Shown here: positions 13,401 through 27,019 of the stretch, in pieces
How the letters are laid out: every line of letters starts with the position of its first letter
Numbering within the stretch: position 1 is the first letter of the stretch
Assembly (NCBI GenBank): GCA_027186245.1
Contig: CP114483.1
Coordinates: forward strand, 14,342,220-14,406,219
Origin: Coriaria nepalensis
Lineage: Eukaryota > Streptophyta > Magnoliopsida > Cucurbitales > Coriariaceae
Length of the DNA stretch: 64,000 bases
Direction: 5' to 3'
Notes under the pieces: generated by a model
What the model was told of the DNA's origin: nothing
The model's input: only the letters and a program-made list of their open reading frames with translations
Database searches by the model: none
Program-made: the position numbers and the translations under genes

Positions 13401-14690
13401 TATGACTTTAACACTAAAAAAATGCATAGTTGCCTTCAGTAGATCAATTGCAAGTTATGCATGAAAGTCGTGTTTTAAATGCGAAAATAGAATTAGTTCG
13501 AAGTGCTTTCAAACAATTTAATGATCTAAAAAGACTGAATGATATGCTCTTTAAGGCTAAAATAATGCATTGTTGTATTCGATAGATTAATTGCAGGTTA
13601 TGTAAGAAAATCATGTTTGAAGGGCAAAAACATAATTCGTTCGAATTCATTTATAATGATTTAATGACTAGAAAAGCCACAATGACATGATTTTAAGGCT
13701 AAGTAAATGTATAGTTGCCTTTAATAGATCAACTGCAAGTTATGCACGAAAGTCATGTTTAAAATGCGAATTTCATCTGATGTGATTTAGAATGATTTAA
13801 TGAGTAAAAGAGATGCAAAGATATGACTTTAACACTAAAAAATGCATAGTTGCCTTCAGTAGATCAATTGCAAGTTATGCATGAAAGTCGTGTTTTAAAT
13901 GCGAAAATAGAACTAGTTCGAAGTGCTTTCAAACAATTTAATGATCTAAAAAGACTGAATGATATGCTCTTTAAGGCTAAAATAATGCATTGTTGTATTC
14001 GCCAGATTAATTGCTGGTTATGTAAGAAAATCATGTTTGAAGGGCAAAAACATAATTCGTTCGAATTCATTTATAATGATTTAATGACTAGAAAAGCCAC
14101 AATGACATGATTTTAAGGCTAAGTAAATGTATAGTTGCCTTTAATAGATCAACTGCATGTTATGCACGAAAGTCATGTTTAAAAGGCGAATTTCATCTGA
14201 AGTGATTTAGAATGATTTAATGAGTAAAAGAGATGCAATGATATGACTTTAACACTAAAAAATGCATAGTTGCCTTCAGTAGATCAATTGCAAGTTATGC
14301 ATGAAAGTCGTGTTTTAAATGCGAAAATAGAACTAGTTCGAAGTGCTTTCAAACAATTTAATGATCTAAAAAGACTGAATGATATGCTCTTTAAGGCTAA
14401 AATAATGCATTGTTGTATTCGCCAGATTAATTGCTGGTTATGTAAGAAAATCATGTTTGAAGGGCAAAAACATAATTCGTTCGAATTCATTTATAATGAT
14501 TTAATGACTAGAAAAGCCACAATGACATGATTTTAAGGCTAAGTAAATGTATAGTTGCCTTTAATAGATCAACTGCATGTTATGCACGAAAGTCATGTTT
14601 AAAAGGTGAATTTCGTCTGAAGTGATTTAGAATGATTTAATGAGTAAAAGAGATGCAATAATATGACTTTAACACTAAAAAAATGCATAG
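9649..14690 (+). repeat. Second copy of the 12-monomer block seen at 1-5026
   Basis: Monomers start at 9649, 10068, 10488, 10909, 11329, 11749, 12169, 12589, 13009, 13430, 13850 and 14270. They match the first twelve monomers of the window in order at a displacement of about 9,660 bp (23 monomers). This block overlaps the end of the second 7-mer, so the two duplications are nested in time. Differences by eye are few: GAAAGTTGTG at 10909 versus GAAAGTCGTG at 1249, and CGAGTTC in the 12589 unit. Confidence 0.82.
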
Positions 14691-15110
14691 TTGCCTTCAG
14701 TAGATCAATTGCAAGTTATGCATGAAAGTCGTGTTTTAAATGCGAAAATAGAATTAGTTCGAAGTGCTTTCAAACAATTTAATGATCTAAAAAGACTGAA
14801 TGATATGCTCTTTAAGGCTAAAATAATGCATTGTTGTATTCGATAGATTAATTGCAGGTTATGTAAGAAAATCATGTTTGAAGGGCAAAAACATAATTCG
14901 TTCGAATTCATTTATAATGATTTAATGACTAGAAAAGCCACAATGACATGATTTTAAGGCTAAGTAAATGTATAGTTGCCTTTAATAGATCAACTGCAAG
15001 TTATGCACGAAAGTCATGTTTAAAATGCGAATTTCATCTGAAGTGATTTAGAATGATTTAATGAGTAAAAGAGATGCAAAGATATGACTTTAACACTAAA
15101 AAATGCATAG
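14691..15110 (+). repeat. Single linking monomer
   Basis: A monomer of the ATTAG / ATTCGAT / AAAGCCACA / ATGCGAA / GCAAAGAT class. It joins the displaced 12-mer block to the 3-mer repeats that follow and resembles the units at 11749 and 13430. Confidence 0.8.
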
Positions 15111-17631
15111 TTGCCTTCAGTAGATCAATTGCAAGTTATGCATGAAAGTCGTGTTTTAAATGCGAAAATAGAACTAGTTCGAAGTGCTTTCAAACAATTT
15201 AATGATCTAAAAAGACTGAATGATATGCTCTTTAAGGCTAAAATAATGCATTGTTGTATACGATAGATTAATTGCAGGTTATGTAAGAAAATCATGTTTG
15301 AAGGGCAAAAACATAATTCGTTCGAATTCATTTATAATGATTTAATGACTAGAAAAGCCTCAATGACATGATTTTAACGCTAAGTAAATGTATAGTTGCC
15401 TTCAATAGATCAACTGCAAGTTATGCACGAAAGTCATGTTTAAAAGGAGAATTTCGTCTGAAGCGATTTAGAATGATTTAATGAGTAAAAGAGATGCAAT
15501 AATATGACTTTAACACTAAAAAAATGCATAGTTGCCTTCAGTAGATCAATTGCAAGTTATGCATGAAAGTTGTGTTTTAAATGCGAAAATAGAATTAGTT
15601 CGAAGTGCTTTCAAACAATTTAATGATCTAAAAAGACTGAATGATATGCTCTTAAGGCTAAAATAATGCATTGTTGTATTCAATAGATTAATTGCAGGTT
15701 ATGTAAGAAAATCATGTTTAAAGAGCAAAAATATAATTCGTTCGAATTCATATATAATGATTTAATGACTAGAAGAGCCTGAATGACATGATTTTAACGC
15801 TAAGTAAATGTATAGTTGCCTTCAATAGATCAACTGCAAGTTATGCACGAAAGTCATGTTTAAAAGGTGAATTTCGTCTGAAGTGATTTAAAATGATTTA
15901 ATGAGTAAAAGAGATGCAATAATATGACTTTAACACTAAAAAAATACATAGTTGCCTTCAGTAGATCAATTGCAAGTTATGCATGAAAGTCGTGTTTTAA
16001 ATGCGAAAATAGAACTAGTTCGAAGTGCTTTCAAACAATTTAATGATCTAAAAAGACTGAATGATATGCTCTTTAAGGCTAAAATAATGCATTGTTGTAT
16101 TCAATAGATTAATTGCAGCTTATGTAAGAAAATCTGTTTGAAGGGCAAAAATATAATTCGTTCGAATTCATTTATAATGATTTAATGACTAGAAAAGCCT
16201 CAATGACATGATTTTAAGGCTAAGTAAATGTATAGTTGCCTTTAATAGATCAACTGCATGTTATGCACGAAAGTCATGTTTAAAAGGCGAATTTCATCTG
16301 AAGTGATTTAGAATGATTTAATGAGTAAAAGAGATGCAATGATATGACTTTAACACTAAAAAATGCATAGTTGCCTTCAGTAGATCAATTGCAAGTTATG
16401 CATGAAAGTCGTGTTTTAAATGCGAAAATAGAACTAGTTCGAAGTGCTTTCAAACAATTTAATGATCTAAAAAGACTGAATGATATGCTCTTTAAGGCTA
16501 AAATAATGCATTGTTGTATACGATAGATTAATTGCAGGTTATGTAAGAAAATCATGTTTGAAGGGCAAAAACATAATTCGTTCGAATTCATTTATAATGA
16601 TTTAATGACTAGAAAAGCCTCAATGACATGATTTTAACGCTAAGTAAATGTATAGTTGCCTTCAATAGATCAACTGCAAGTTATGCACGAAAGTCATGTT
16701 TAAAAGGAGAATTTCGTCTGAAGCGATTTAGAATGATTTAATGAGTAAAAGAGATGCAATAATATGACTTTAACACTAAAAAAATGCATAGTTGCCTTCA
16801 GTAGATCAATTGCAAGTTATGCATGAAAGTTGTGTTTTAAATGCGAAAATAGAATTAGTTCGAAGTGCTTTCAAACAATTTAATGATCTAAAAAGACTGA
16901 ATGATATGCTCTTAAGGCTAAAATAATGCATTGTTGTATTCAATAGATTAATTGCAGGTTATGTAAGAAAATCATGTTTAAAGAGCAAAAATATAATTCG
17001 TTCGAATTCATATATAATGATTTAATGACTAGAAGAGCCTGAATGACATGATTTTAACGCTAAGTAAATGTATAGTTGCCTTCAATAGATCAACTGCAAG
17101 TTATGCACGAAAGTCATGTTTAAAAGGTGAATTTCGTCTGAAGTGATTTAAAATGATTTAATGAGTAAAAGAGATGCAATAATATGACTTTAACACTAAA
17201 AAAATACATAGTTGCCTTCAGTAGATCAATTGCAAGTTATGCATGAAAGTCGTGTTTTAAATGCGAAAATAGAACTAGTTCGAAGTGCTTTCAAACAATT
17301 TAATGATCTAAAAAGACTGAATGATATGCTCTTTAAGGCTAAAATAATGCATTGTTGTATTCAATAGATTAATTGCAGCTTATGTAAGAAAATCTGTTTG
17401 AAGGGCAAAAATATAATTCGTTCGAATTCATATATAATGATTTAATGACTAGAAGAGCCTCAATGACATGATTTTAACGCTAAGTAAATGTATAGTTGCC
17501 TTCAATAGATCAACTGCAAGTTATGCACGAAAGTCATGTTTAAAAGGAGAATTTCGTCTGAAGCGATTTAGAATGATTTAATGAGTAAAAGAGATGCAAT
17601 AATATGACTTTAACACTAAAAAAATGCATAG
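15111..17631 (+). repeat. 3-monomer higher-order repeat, two copies (15111-16370 and 16371-17631)
   Basis: The monomers at 15111/16371, 15532/16792 and 15952/17212 pair at 1,260 bp. Markers are TATACGAT with GGAGAA; GAAAGTTGTG with CTCTTAAGG, ATTCAATAG and TTTAAAGAGC; and CAGCTTATG with AAATCTGTTTG. The same triplet also occurs once at 10488-11748. The 15952 unit is a hybrid. Up to about 16152 it is the CAGCTT class. From about 16170 it continues as the class seen at 10068 (CATTTAT, TTTAATAG, CATGTTATG, GGCGAA). Confidence 0.85.
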
Positions 17632-18892
17632 TTGCCTTCAGTAGATCAATTGCAAGTTATGCATGAAAGTCGTGTTTTAAATGCGAAAATAGAATTAGTT
17701 CGAAGTGCTTTCAAACAATTTAATGATCTAAAAAGACTGAATGATATGCTCTTTAAGGCTAAAATAATGCATTGTTGTATTCGATAGATTAATTGCAGGT
17801 TATGTAAGAAAATCATGTTTGAAGGGCAAAAACATAATTCGTTCGAATTCATTTATAATGAATTAATGACTAGAAAAGCCACAATGACATGATTTTAAGG
17901 CTAAGTAAATGTATAGTTGCCTTTAATAGATCAACTGCAAGTTATGCACGAAAGTCATGTTTAAAAGGTGAATTTCGTCTGAAGTGATTTAAAATGATTT
18001 AATGAGTAAAAGAGATGCAATAATATGACTTTAACACTAAAAAAATACATAGTTGCCTTCAGTAGATCAATTGCAAGTTATGCATGAAAGTCGTGTTTTA
18101 AATGCGAAAATAGAACTAGTTCGAAGTGCTTTCAAACAATTTAATGATCTAAAAAGACTGAATGATATGCTCTTTAAGGCTAAAATAATGCATTGTTGTA
18201 TTCAATAGATTAATTGCAGCTTATGTAAGAAAATCTGTTTGAAGGGCAAAAATATAATTCGTTCGAATTCATATATAATGATTTAATGACTAGAAGAGCC
18301 TCAATGACATGATTTTAACGCTAAGTAAATGTATAGTTGCCTTCAATAGATCAACTGCAAGTTATGCACGAAAGTCATGTTTAAAAGGAGAATTTCGTCT
18401 GAAGCGATTTAGAATGATTTAATGAGTAAAAGAGATGCAATAATATGACTTTAACACTAAAAAAATGCATAGTTGCCTTCAGTAGATCAATTGCAAGTTA
18501 TGCATGAAAGTCGTGTTTTAAATGCGAAAATAGAATTAGTTCGAAGTGCTTTCAAACAATTTAATGATCTAAAAAGACTGAATGATATGCTCTTTAAGGC
18601 TAAAATAATGCATTGTTGTATTCGATAGATTAATTGCAGGTTATGTAAGAAAATCATGTTTGAAGGGCAAAAACATAATTCGTTCGAATTCATTTATAAT
18701 GAATTAATGACTAGAAAAGCCACAATGACATGATTTTAAGGCTAAGTAAATGTATAGTTGCCTTTAATAGATCAACTGCAAGTTATGCACGAAAGTCATG
18801 TTTAAAATGCGAATTTCATCTGAAGTGATTTAGAATGATTTAATGAGTAAAAGAGATGCAAAGATATGACTTTAACACTAAAAAATGCATAG
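17212..18892 (+). repeat. 2-monomer tandem duplication (17212-18052 and 18053-18892)
   Basis: The CAGCTT-class monomer followed by an ATTAG monomer with the rare AATGAATTAATG occurs twice in a row at 841 bp. The first ATTAG monomer (17632) ends with the C tail of another class (GGTGAA, GATTTAAAATG, ATACATAG). Its partner at 18473 ends with ATGCGAA and GCAAAGAT. The switch falls within 17941-17964, so the unequal crossover occurred inside subunit C. Confidence 0.85.
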
Positions 18893-20153
18893 TTGCCTTC
18901 AGTAGATCAATTGCAAGTTATGCATGAAAGTCGTGTTTTAAATGCGAAAATAGAACTAGTTCGAAGTGCTTTCAAACAATTTAATGATCTAAAAAGACTG
19001 AATGATATGCTCTTTAAGGCTAAAATAATGCATTGTTGTATTCGCCAGATTAATTGCTGGTTATGTAAGAAAATCATGTTTGAAGGGCAAAAACATAATT
19101 CGTTCGAATTCATTTATAATGATTTAATGACTAGAAAAGCCACAATGACATGATTTTAAGGCTAAGTAAATGTATAGTTGCCTTTAATAGATCAACTGCA
19201 TGTTATGCACGAAAGTCATGTTTAAAAGGCGAATTTCATCTGAAGTGATTTAGAATGATTTAATGAGTAAAAGAGATGCAATGATATGACTTTAACACTA
19301 AAAAATGCATAGTTGCCTTCAGTAGATCAATTGCAAGTTATGCATGAAAGTCGTGTTTTAAATGCGAAAATAGAACTAGTTCGAAGTGCTTTCAAACAAT
19401 TTAATGATCTAAAAAGACTGAATGATATGCTCTTTAAGGCTAAAATAATGCATTGTTGTATACGATAGATTAATTGCAGGTTATGTAAGAAAATCATGTT
19501 TGAAGGGCAAAAACATAATTCGTTCGAATTCATTTATAATGATTTAATGACTAGAAAAGCCTCAATGACATGATTTTAACGCTAAGTAAATGTATAGTTG
19601 CCTTCAATAGATCAACTGCAAGTTATGCACGAAAGTCATGTTTAAAAGGAGAATTTCGTCTGAAGCGATTTAGAATGATTTAATGAGTAAAAGAGATGCA
19701 ATAATATGACTTTAACACTAAAAAAATGCATAGTTGCCTTCAGTAGATCAATTGCAAGTTATGCATGAAAGTCGTGTTTTAAATGCGAAAATAGAATTAG
19801 TTCGAAGTGCTTTCAAACAATTTAATGATCTAAAAAGACTGAATGATATGCTCTTTAAGGCTAAAATAATGCATTGTTGTATTCGATAGATTAATTGCAG
19901 GTTATGTAAGAAAATCATGTTTGAAGGGCAAAAACATAATTCGTTCGAATTCATTTATAATGATTTAATGACTAGAAAAGCCACAATGACATGATTTTAA
20001 GGCTAAGTAAATGTATAGTTGCCTTTAATAGATCAACTGCAAGTTATGCACGAAAGTCATGTTTAAAATGCGAATTTCATCTGAAGTGATTTAGAATGAT
20101 TTAATGAGTAAAAGAGATGCAATGATATGACTTTAACACTAAAAAATGCATAG
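18893..20153 (+). repeat. Monomers at 18893, 19313, 19734
   Basis: Three monomers in the order ATTCGCC class, TATACGAT class, ATTAG/ATTCGAT class. The same class order occurs at 8388-9648, although the 19313 unit has GGAGAA where 8808 has GGTGAA. The 18893 unit is the last ATTCGCC monomer for about 27 kb. Confidence 0.8.
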
Positions 20154-22675
20154 TTGCCTTCAGTAGATCAATTGCAAGTTATGCATGAAAGTCGTGTTTT
20201 AAATGCGAAAATAGAATTAGTTCGAAGTGCTTTCAAACAATTTAATGATCTAAAAAGACTGAATGATATGCTCCTTAAGGCTAAAATAATGCATTGTTGT
20301 ATACGATAGATTAATTGCAGGTTATGTAAGAAAATCATGTTTGAAGGGCAAAAATATAATTCTTTCGAATTCATATATAATGATTTAATGACTAGAAGAG
20401 CCTGAATGACATGATTTTAACGCTAAGTAAATGTATAGTTGCCTTCAATAGATCAACTGCAAGTTATGCACGAAAGTCATGTTTAAAAGGTGAATTTCGT
20501 CTGAAGTGATTTAGAATGATTTAATGAGTAAAAGAGATGCAATGATATGACTTTAACACTAAAAAATGCATAGTTGCCTTCAGTAGATCAATTGCAAGTT
20601 ATGCATGAAAGTCGTGTTTTAAATGCGAAAATAGAACTAGTTCGAAGTGCTTTCAAACAATTTAATGATCTAAAAAGACTGAATGATATGCTCTTTAAGG
20701 CTAAAATAATGCATTGTTGTATTCGATAGATTAATTGCTGGTTATGTAAGAAAATCATGTTTGAAGGGCAAAAACATAATTCGTTTGAATTCATTTATAA
20801 TGATTTAATGACTAGAAAAGCCCCAATGACATGATTTTAAGGCTAAGTAAATGTATAGTTGCCTTTAATAGATCAACTGCATGTTATGCACGAAAGTCAT
20901 GTTTAAAAGGCGAATTTCATCTGAAGTGATTTAGAATGATTTAATGAGTAAAAGAGATGCAATGATATGACTTTAACACTAAAAAATGCATAGTTGCCTT
21001 CAGTAGATCAATTGCAAGTTATGCATGAAAGTCGTGTTTTAAATGCGAAAATAGAATTAGTTCGAAGTGCTTTCAAACAATTTAATGATCTAAAAAGACT
21101 GAATGATATGCTCCTTAAGGCTAAAATAATGCATTGTTGTATACGATAGATTAATTGCAGGTTATGTAAGAAAATCATGTTTGAAGGGCAAAAATATAAT
21201 TCTTTCGAATTCATATATAATGATTTAATGACTAGAAGAGCCTGAATGACATGATTTTAACGCTAAGTAAATGTATAGTTGCCTTCAATAGATCAACTGC
21301 AAGTTATGCACGAAAGTCATGTTTAAAAGGTGAATTTCGTCTGAAGTGATTTAGAATGATTTAATGAGTAAAAGAGATGCAATGATATGACTTTAACACT
21401 AAAAAATGCATAGTTGCCTTCAGTAAATCAATTGCAAGTTATGCATGAAAGTCGTGTTTTAAATGCGAAAATAGAACTAGTTCGAAGTGCTTTCAAACAA
21501 TTTAATGATCTAAAAAGACTGAATGATATGCTCTTTAAGGCTAAAATAATGCATTGTTGTATTCGATAGATTAATTGCTGGTTATGTAAGAAAATCATGT
21601 TTGAAGGGCAAAAACATAATTCGTTCGAATTCATTTATAATGATTTAATGACTAGAAAAGCCTCAATGACATGATTTTAACGCTAAGTAAATGTATAGTT
21701 GCCTTCAATAGATCAACTGCAAGTTATGCACGAAAGTCATGTTTAAAAGGAGAATTTCGTCTGAAGCGATTTAGAATGATTTAATGAGTAAAAGAGATGC
21801 AATAATATGACTTTAACACTAAAAAAATGCATAGTTGCCTTCAGTAGATCAATTGCAAGTTATGCATGAAAGTCGTGTTTTAAATGCGAAAATAGAATTA
21901 GTTCGAAGTGCTTTCAAACAATTTAATGATCTAAAAAGACTGAATGATATGCTCTTTAAGGCTAAAATAATGCATTGTTGTATTCGATAGATTAATTGCA
22001 GGTTATGTAAGAAAATCATGTTTGAAGGGCAAAAACATAATTCGTTCGAATTCATTTATAATGATTTAATGACTAGAAAAGCCACAATGACATGATTTTA
22101 AGGCTAAGTAAATGTATAGTTGCCTTTAATAGATCAACTGCAAGTTATGCACGAAAGTCATGTTTAAAATGCGAATTTCATCTGAAGTGATTTAGAATGA
22201 TTTAATGAGTAAAAGAGATGCAATGATATGACTTTAACACTAAAAAATGCATAGTTGCCTTCAGTAGATCAATTGCAAGTTATGCATGAAAGTCGTGTTT
22301 TAAATGCGAAAATAGAATTAGTTCGAAGTGCTTTCAAACAATTTAATGATCTAAAAAGACTGAATGATATGCTCCTTAAGGCTAAAATAATGCATTGTTG
22401 TATACGATAGATTAATTGCAGGTTATGTAAGAAAATCATGTTTGAAGGGCAAAAATATAATTCTTTCGAATTCATATATAATGATTTAATGACTAGAAGA
22501 GCCTGAATGACATGATTTTAACGCTAAGTAAATGTATAGTTGCCTTCAATAGATCAACTGCAAGTTATGCACGAAAGTCATGTTTAAAAGGAGAATTTCG
22601 TCTGAAGCGATTTAGAATGATTTAATGAGTAAAAGAGATGCAATAATATGACTTTAACACTAAAAAAATGCATAG
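20154..22675 (+). repeat. Dimer repeat (20154-20993 and 20994-21834) plus two related monomers
   Basis: Monomers at 20154 and 20994 share a private class: CTCCTTAAGG, TATACGAT, and TTCTTTCGAATTC in place of TTCGTTCGAATTC. Each is followed by an ATTCGAT/GCTGGTT monomer (20574, 21414), giving an 840-bp dimer. The 21414 unit has CAGTAAATC and switches to AAAGCCTCA/GGAGAA in its second half. The private class appears once more at 22255, after the ordinary monomer at 21835, and nowhere else in the window. Confidence 0.85.
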
Positions 22676-25600
22676 TTGCCTTCAGTAGATCAATTGCAAG
22701 TTATGCATGAAAGTCGTGTTTGAAATGAGAAAATAGAATTAGTTCGAAGTGCTTTCAAACAATTTAATGATCTAAAAAGACTGAATGATATGCTCTTTAA
22801 GGCTAAAATAATGCATTGTTGTATTCGATAGATTAATTGCAGGTTATGTAAGAAAATCATGTTTGAAGGGCAAAAACATAATTCGTTCGAATTCATTTAT
22901 AATGATTTAATGACTAGAAAAGCCACAATGACATGATTTTAACGCTAAGTAAATGTATAGTTGCCTTTAATAGATCAACTGCAAGTTATGCACGAAAATC
23001 ATGTTTAAAATGCGAATTTCATCTGAAGTGATTTAGAATGATTTAATGAGTAAAAGAGATGCAATGATATGACTTTAACACTTAAAAATGCATAGTTGCC
23101 TTCAGTAGATCAATTGCAAGTTATGCATGAAAGTCGTGTTTTAAATGCGAAAATAGAACTAGTTCGAAGTGCTTTCAAACAATTTAATGATCTAAAAAGA
23201 CTGAATGATATGCTCTTTAAGGCTAAAATAATGCATTGTTGTATTCGATAGATTAATTGCTGGTTATGTAAGAAAATCATGTTTGAAGGGCAAAAACATA
23301 ATTCGTTCGAATTCATTTATAATGATTTAATGACTAGAAAAGCCACAATGACATGATTTTAAGGCTAAGTAAATGTATAGTTGCCTTTAATAGATCAACT
23401 GCATGTTATGCACGAAAGTCATGTTTAAAAGGCGAATTTCATCTGAAGTGATTTAGAATGATTTAATGAGTAAAAGAGATGCAATGATATGACTTTAACA
23501 CTAAAAAATGCATAGTTGCCTTCAGTAGATCAATTGCAAGTTATGCATGAAAGTCGTGTTTTAAATGCGAAAATAGAACTAGTTCGAAGTGCTTTCAAAC
23601 AATTTAATGATCTAAAAAGACTGAATGATATGCTCTTTAAGGCTAAAATAATGCATTGTTGTATTCGATAGATTAATTGCAGGTTATGTAAGAAAATCAT
23701 GTTTGAAGGGCAAAAAAATAATTCGTTCGAATTCATTTATAATGATTTAATGACTAGAAAAGCCACAATGACATGATTTTAAGGCTAAGTAAATGTATAG
23801 TTGCCTTTAATAGATCAATTGCATGTTATGCACGAAAGTCATGTTTAAAAGGTGAATTTCGTCTGAAGTGATTTAGAATGATTTAATGAGTAAAAGAGAT
23901 GCAATGATATGACTTTAACACTAAAAAATGCATAGTTGCCTTCAGTAGATCAATTGCAAGTTATGCATGAAAGTCGTGTTTTAAATGCGAAAATAGAATT
24001 AGTTCGAAGTGCTTTCAAACAATTTAATGATCTAAAAAGACTGAATGATATGCTCTTAAGGCTAAAATAATGCATTGTTGTATTCAATTGATTAATTGCA
24101 GGTTATGTAAGAAAATCATGTTTGAAGGGCAAAAATATAATTCGTTCGAATTCATATATAATGATTTAATGACTAGAAGAGCCTGAATGACATGATTTTA
24201 ACGCTAAGTAAATGTATAGTTGCCTTCAATAGATCAACTGCAAGTTATGCACGAAAGTCATGTTTAAAAGGTGAATTTCGTCTGAAGTGATTTAGAATGA
24301 TTTAATGAGTAAAAGAGATGCAATGATATGACTTTAACACTAAAAAATGCATAGTTGCCTTCAGTAGATCAATTGCAAGTTATGCATGAAAGTCGTGTTT
24401 TAAATGCGAAAATAGAACTAGTTCGAAGTGCTTTCAAACAATTTAATGATCTAAAAAGACTGAATGATATGCTCTTTAAGGCTAAAATAATGCATTGTTG
24501 TATTCGATAGATTAATTGCCTGTTATGTAAGAAAATCATGTTTGAAGGGCAAAAACATAATTCGTTCGAATTCATTTATAATGATTTAATGACTAGAAAA
24601 GCCTCAATGACATGATTTTAACGCTAAGTAAATGTATAGTTGCCTTCAATAGATCAACTGCAAGTTATGCACGAAAGTCATGTTTAAAAGGAGAATTTCT
24701 CCTGAAGCGATTTAGAATGATTTAATGAGTAAAAGAGATGCAATAATATGACTTTAACACTAAAAAAATGCATAGTTGCCTTCAGTAGATCAATTGCAAG
24801 TTATGCATGAAAGTCGTGTTTTAAATGCGAAAATAGAATTAGTTCGAAGTGCTTTCAAACAATTTAATGATCTAAAAAGACTGAATGATATGCTCTTTAA
24901 GGCTAAAATAATGCATTGTTGTATTCGATAGATTAATTGCAGGTTATGTAAGAAAATCATGTTTGAAGGGCAAAAATATAATTCGTTCGAATTCAAATAT
25001 AATGATTTAATGACTAGAAGAGCCTGAATGACATGATTTTAACGCTAAGTAAATGTATAGTTGCCTTCAATAGATCAACTGCAAGTTATGCACGAAAGTC
25101 ATGTTTAAAAGGTGAATTTCGTCTGAAGTGATTTAGAATGATTTAATGAGTAAAAGAGATGCAATGATATGACTTTAACACTAAAAAAATGCATAGTTGC
25201 CTTCAGTAGATCAATTGCAAGTTATGCATGAAAGTCGTGTTTTAAATCCGAAAATAGAATTAGTTCGAAGTGCTTTCAAACAATTTAATGATCTAAAAAG
25301 ACTGAATGATATGCTCTTTAAGGCTAAAATAATGCATTGTTGTATTCGATAGATTAATTGCAGGTTATGTAAGAAAATCATGTTTGAAGGGCAAAAATAT
25401 AATTCGTTCGAATTCAAATATAATGATTTAATGACTAGAAGAGCCCGAATGACATGATTTTAAGGCTAAGTAAATGTATAGTTGCCTTCAATAGATCAAC
25501 TGCAAGTTATGCACGAAAGTCATGTTTAAAAGGTGAATTTCGTCTGAAGTGATTTAGAATGATTTAATGAGTAAAAGAGATGCAATGATATGACTTTAAC

Positions 25601-26879
25601 ACTAAAAAATGCATAGTTGCCTTCAGTAGATCAATTGCAAGTTATGCATGAAAGTCGTGTTTTAAATGCGAAAATAGAACTAGTTCGAAGTGCTTTCAAA
25701 CAATTTAATGATCTAAAAAGACTGAATGATATGCTCTTTAAGGCTAAAATAATGCATTGTTGTATACGATAGATTAATTGCAGGTTATGTAAGAAAATCA
25801 TGTTTGAAGGGCAAAAATATAATTCGTTCGAATTCATATATAATGATTTAATGACTAGAAGAGCCTGAATGACATGATTTTAACGCTAAGTAAATGTATA
25901 GTTGCCTTCAATAGATCAACTGCAAGTTATGCACGAAAGTCATGTTTAAAAGGAGAATTTCGTCTGAAGCGATTTAGAATGATTTAATGAGTAAAAGAGA
26001 TGCAATAATATGACTTTAACACTAAAAAAATGCATAGTTGCCTTCAGTAGATCAATTGCAAGTTATGCATGAAAGTCGTGTTTTAAATGCGAAAATAGAA
26101 TTAGTTCGAAGTGCTTTCAAACAATTTAATGATCTAAAAAGACTGAATGATATGCTATTTAAGGCTAAAATAATGCATTGTTGTATACGATAGATTAATT
26201 GCAGGTTATGTAAGAAAATCATGTTTGAAGGGCAAAAACATAATTCGTTCGAATTCATTTATAATGATTTAATGACTAGAAAAGCCTCAATGACATGATT
26301 TTAACGCTAAGTAAATGTATAGTTGCCTTCAATAGATCAACTGCAAGTTATGCACGAAAGTCATGTTTAAAAGGAGAATTTCTCCTGAAGCGATTTAGAA
26401 TGATTTAATGAGTAAAAGAGATGCAATGATATGACTTTAACACTAAAAAAATGCATAGTTGCCTTCAGTAGATCAATTGCAAGTTATGCATGAAAGTCGT
26501 GTTTTAAATGCGAAAATAGAATTAGTTCGAAGTGCTTTCAAACAATTTAATGATCTAAAAAGACTGAATGATATGCTCTTTAAGGCTAAAATAATGCATT
26601 GTTGTATACGATAGATTAATTGCAGGTTATGTAAGAAAATCATGTTTGAAGGGCAAAAACATAATTCGTTCGAATTCATTTATAATGATTTAATGACTAG
26701 AAAAGCCTCAATGACATGTTTTTAACGCTAAGTAAATGTATAGTTGCCTTCAATAGATCAACTGCAAGTTATGCACGAAAGTCATGTTTAAAAGGAGAAT
26801 TTCTCCTGAAGCGATTTAGAATGATTTAATGAGTAAAAGAGATGCAATGATATGACTTTAACACTAAAAAAATGCATAG

Positions 26880-27019
26880 TTGCCTTCAGTAGATCAATTG
26901 CAAGTTATGCATGAAAGTCGTGTTTTAAATGCGAAAATAGAATTAGTTCGAAGTGCTTTCAAACAATTTAATGATCTAAAAAGACTGAATGATATGCTCT
27001 TTAAGGCTAAAATAATGCA
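26880..27019 (+). repeat. Subunit A of the monomer (140 bp)
   Basis: First third of the monomer. Its first 56 bp match the first 56 bp of subunit C at 50 positions by hand count. Both contain TAGATCAA, TGCAAGTTATGCA, GAAAGTC and TGCGAA. The 3' part (AATTTAATGATCT, GAATGATATG, CTAAAATAATGCA) is also recognisable in C. It contains a TTCGAA palindrome (AGTTCGAAGTG), which is lost to TTCAAA in one monomer class. Confidence 0.85.
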
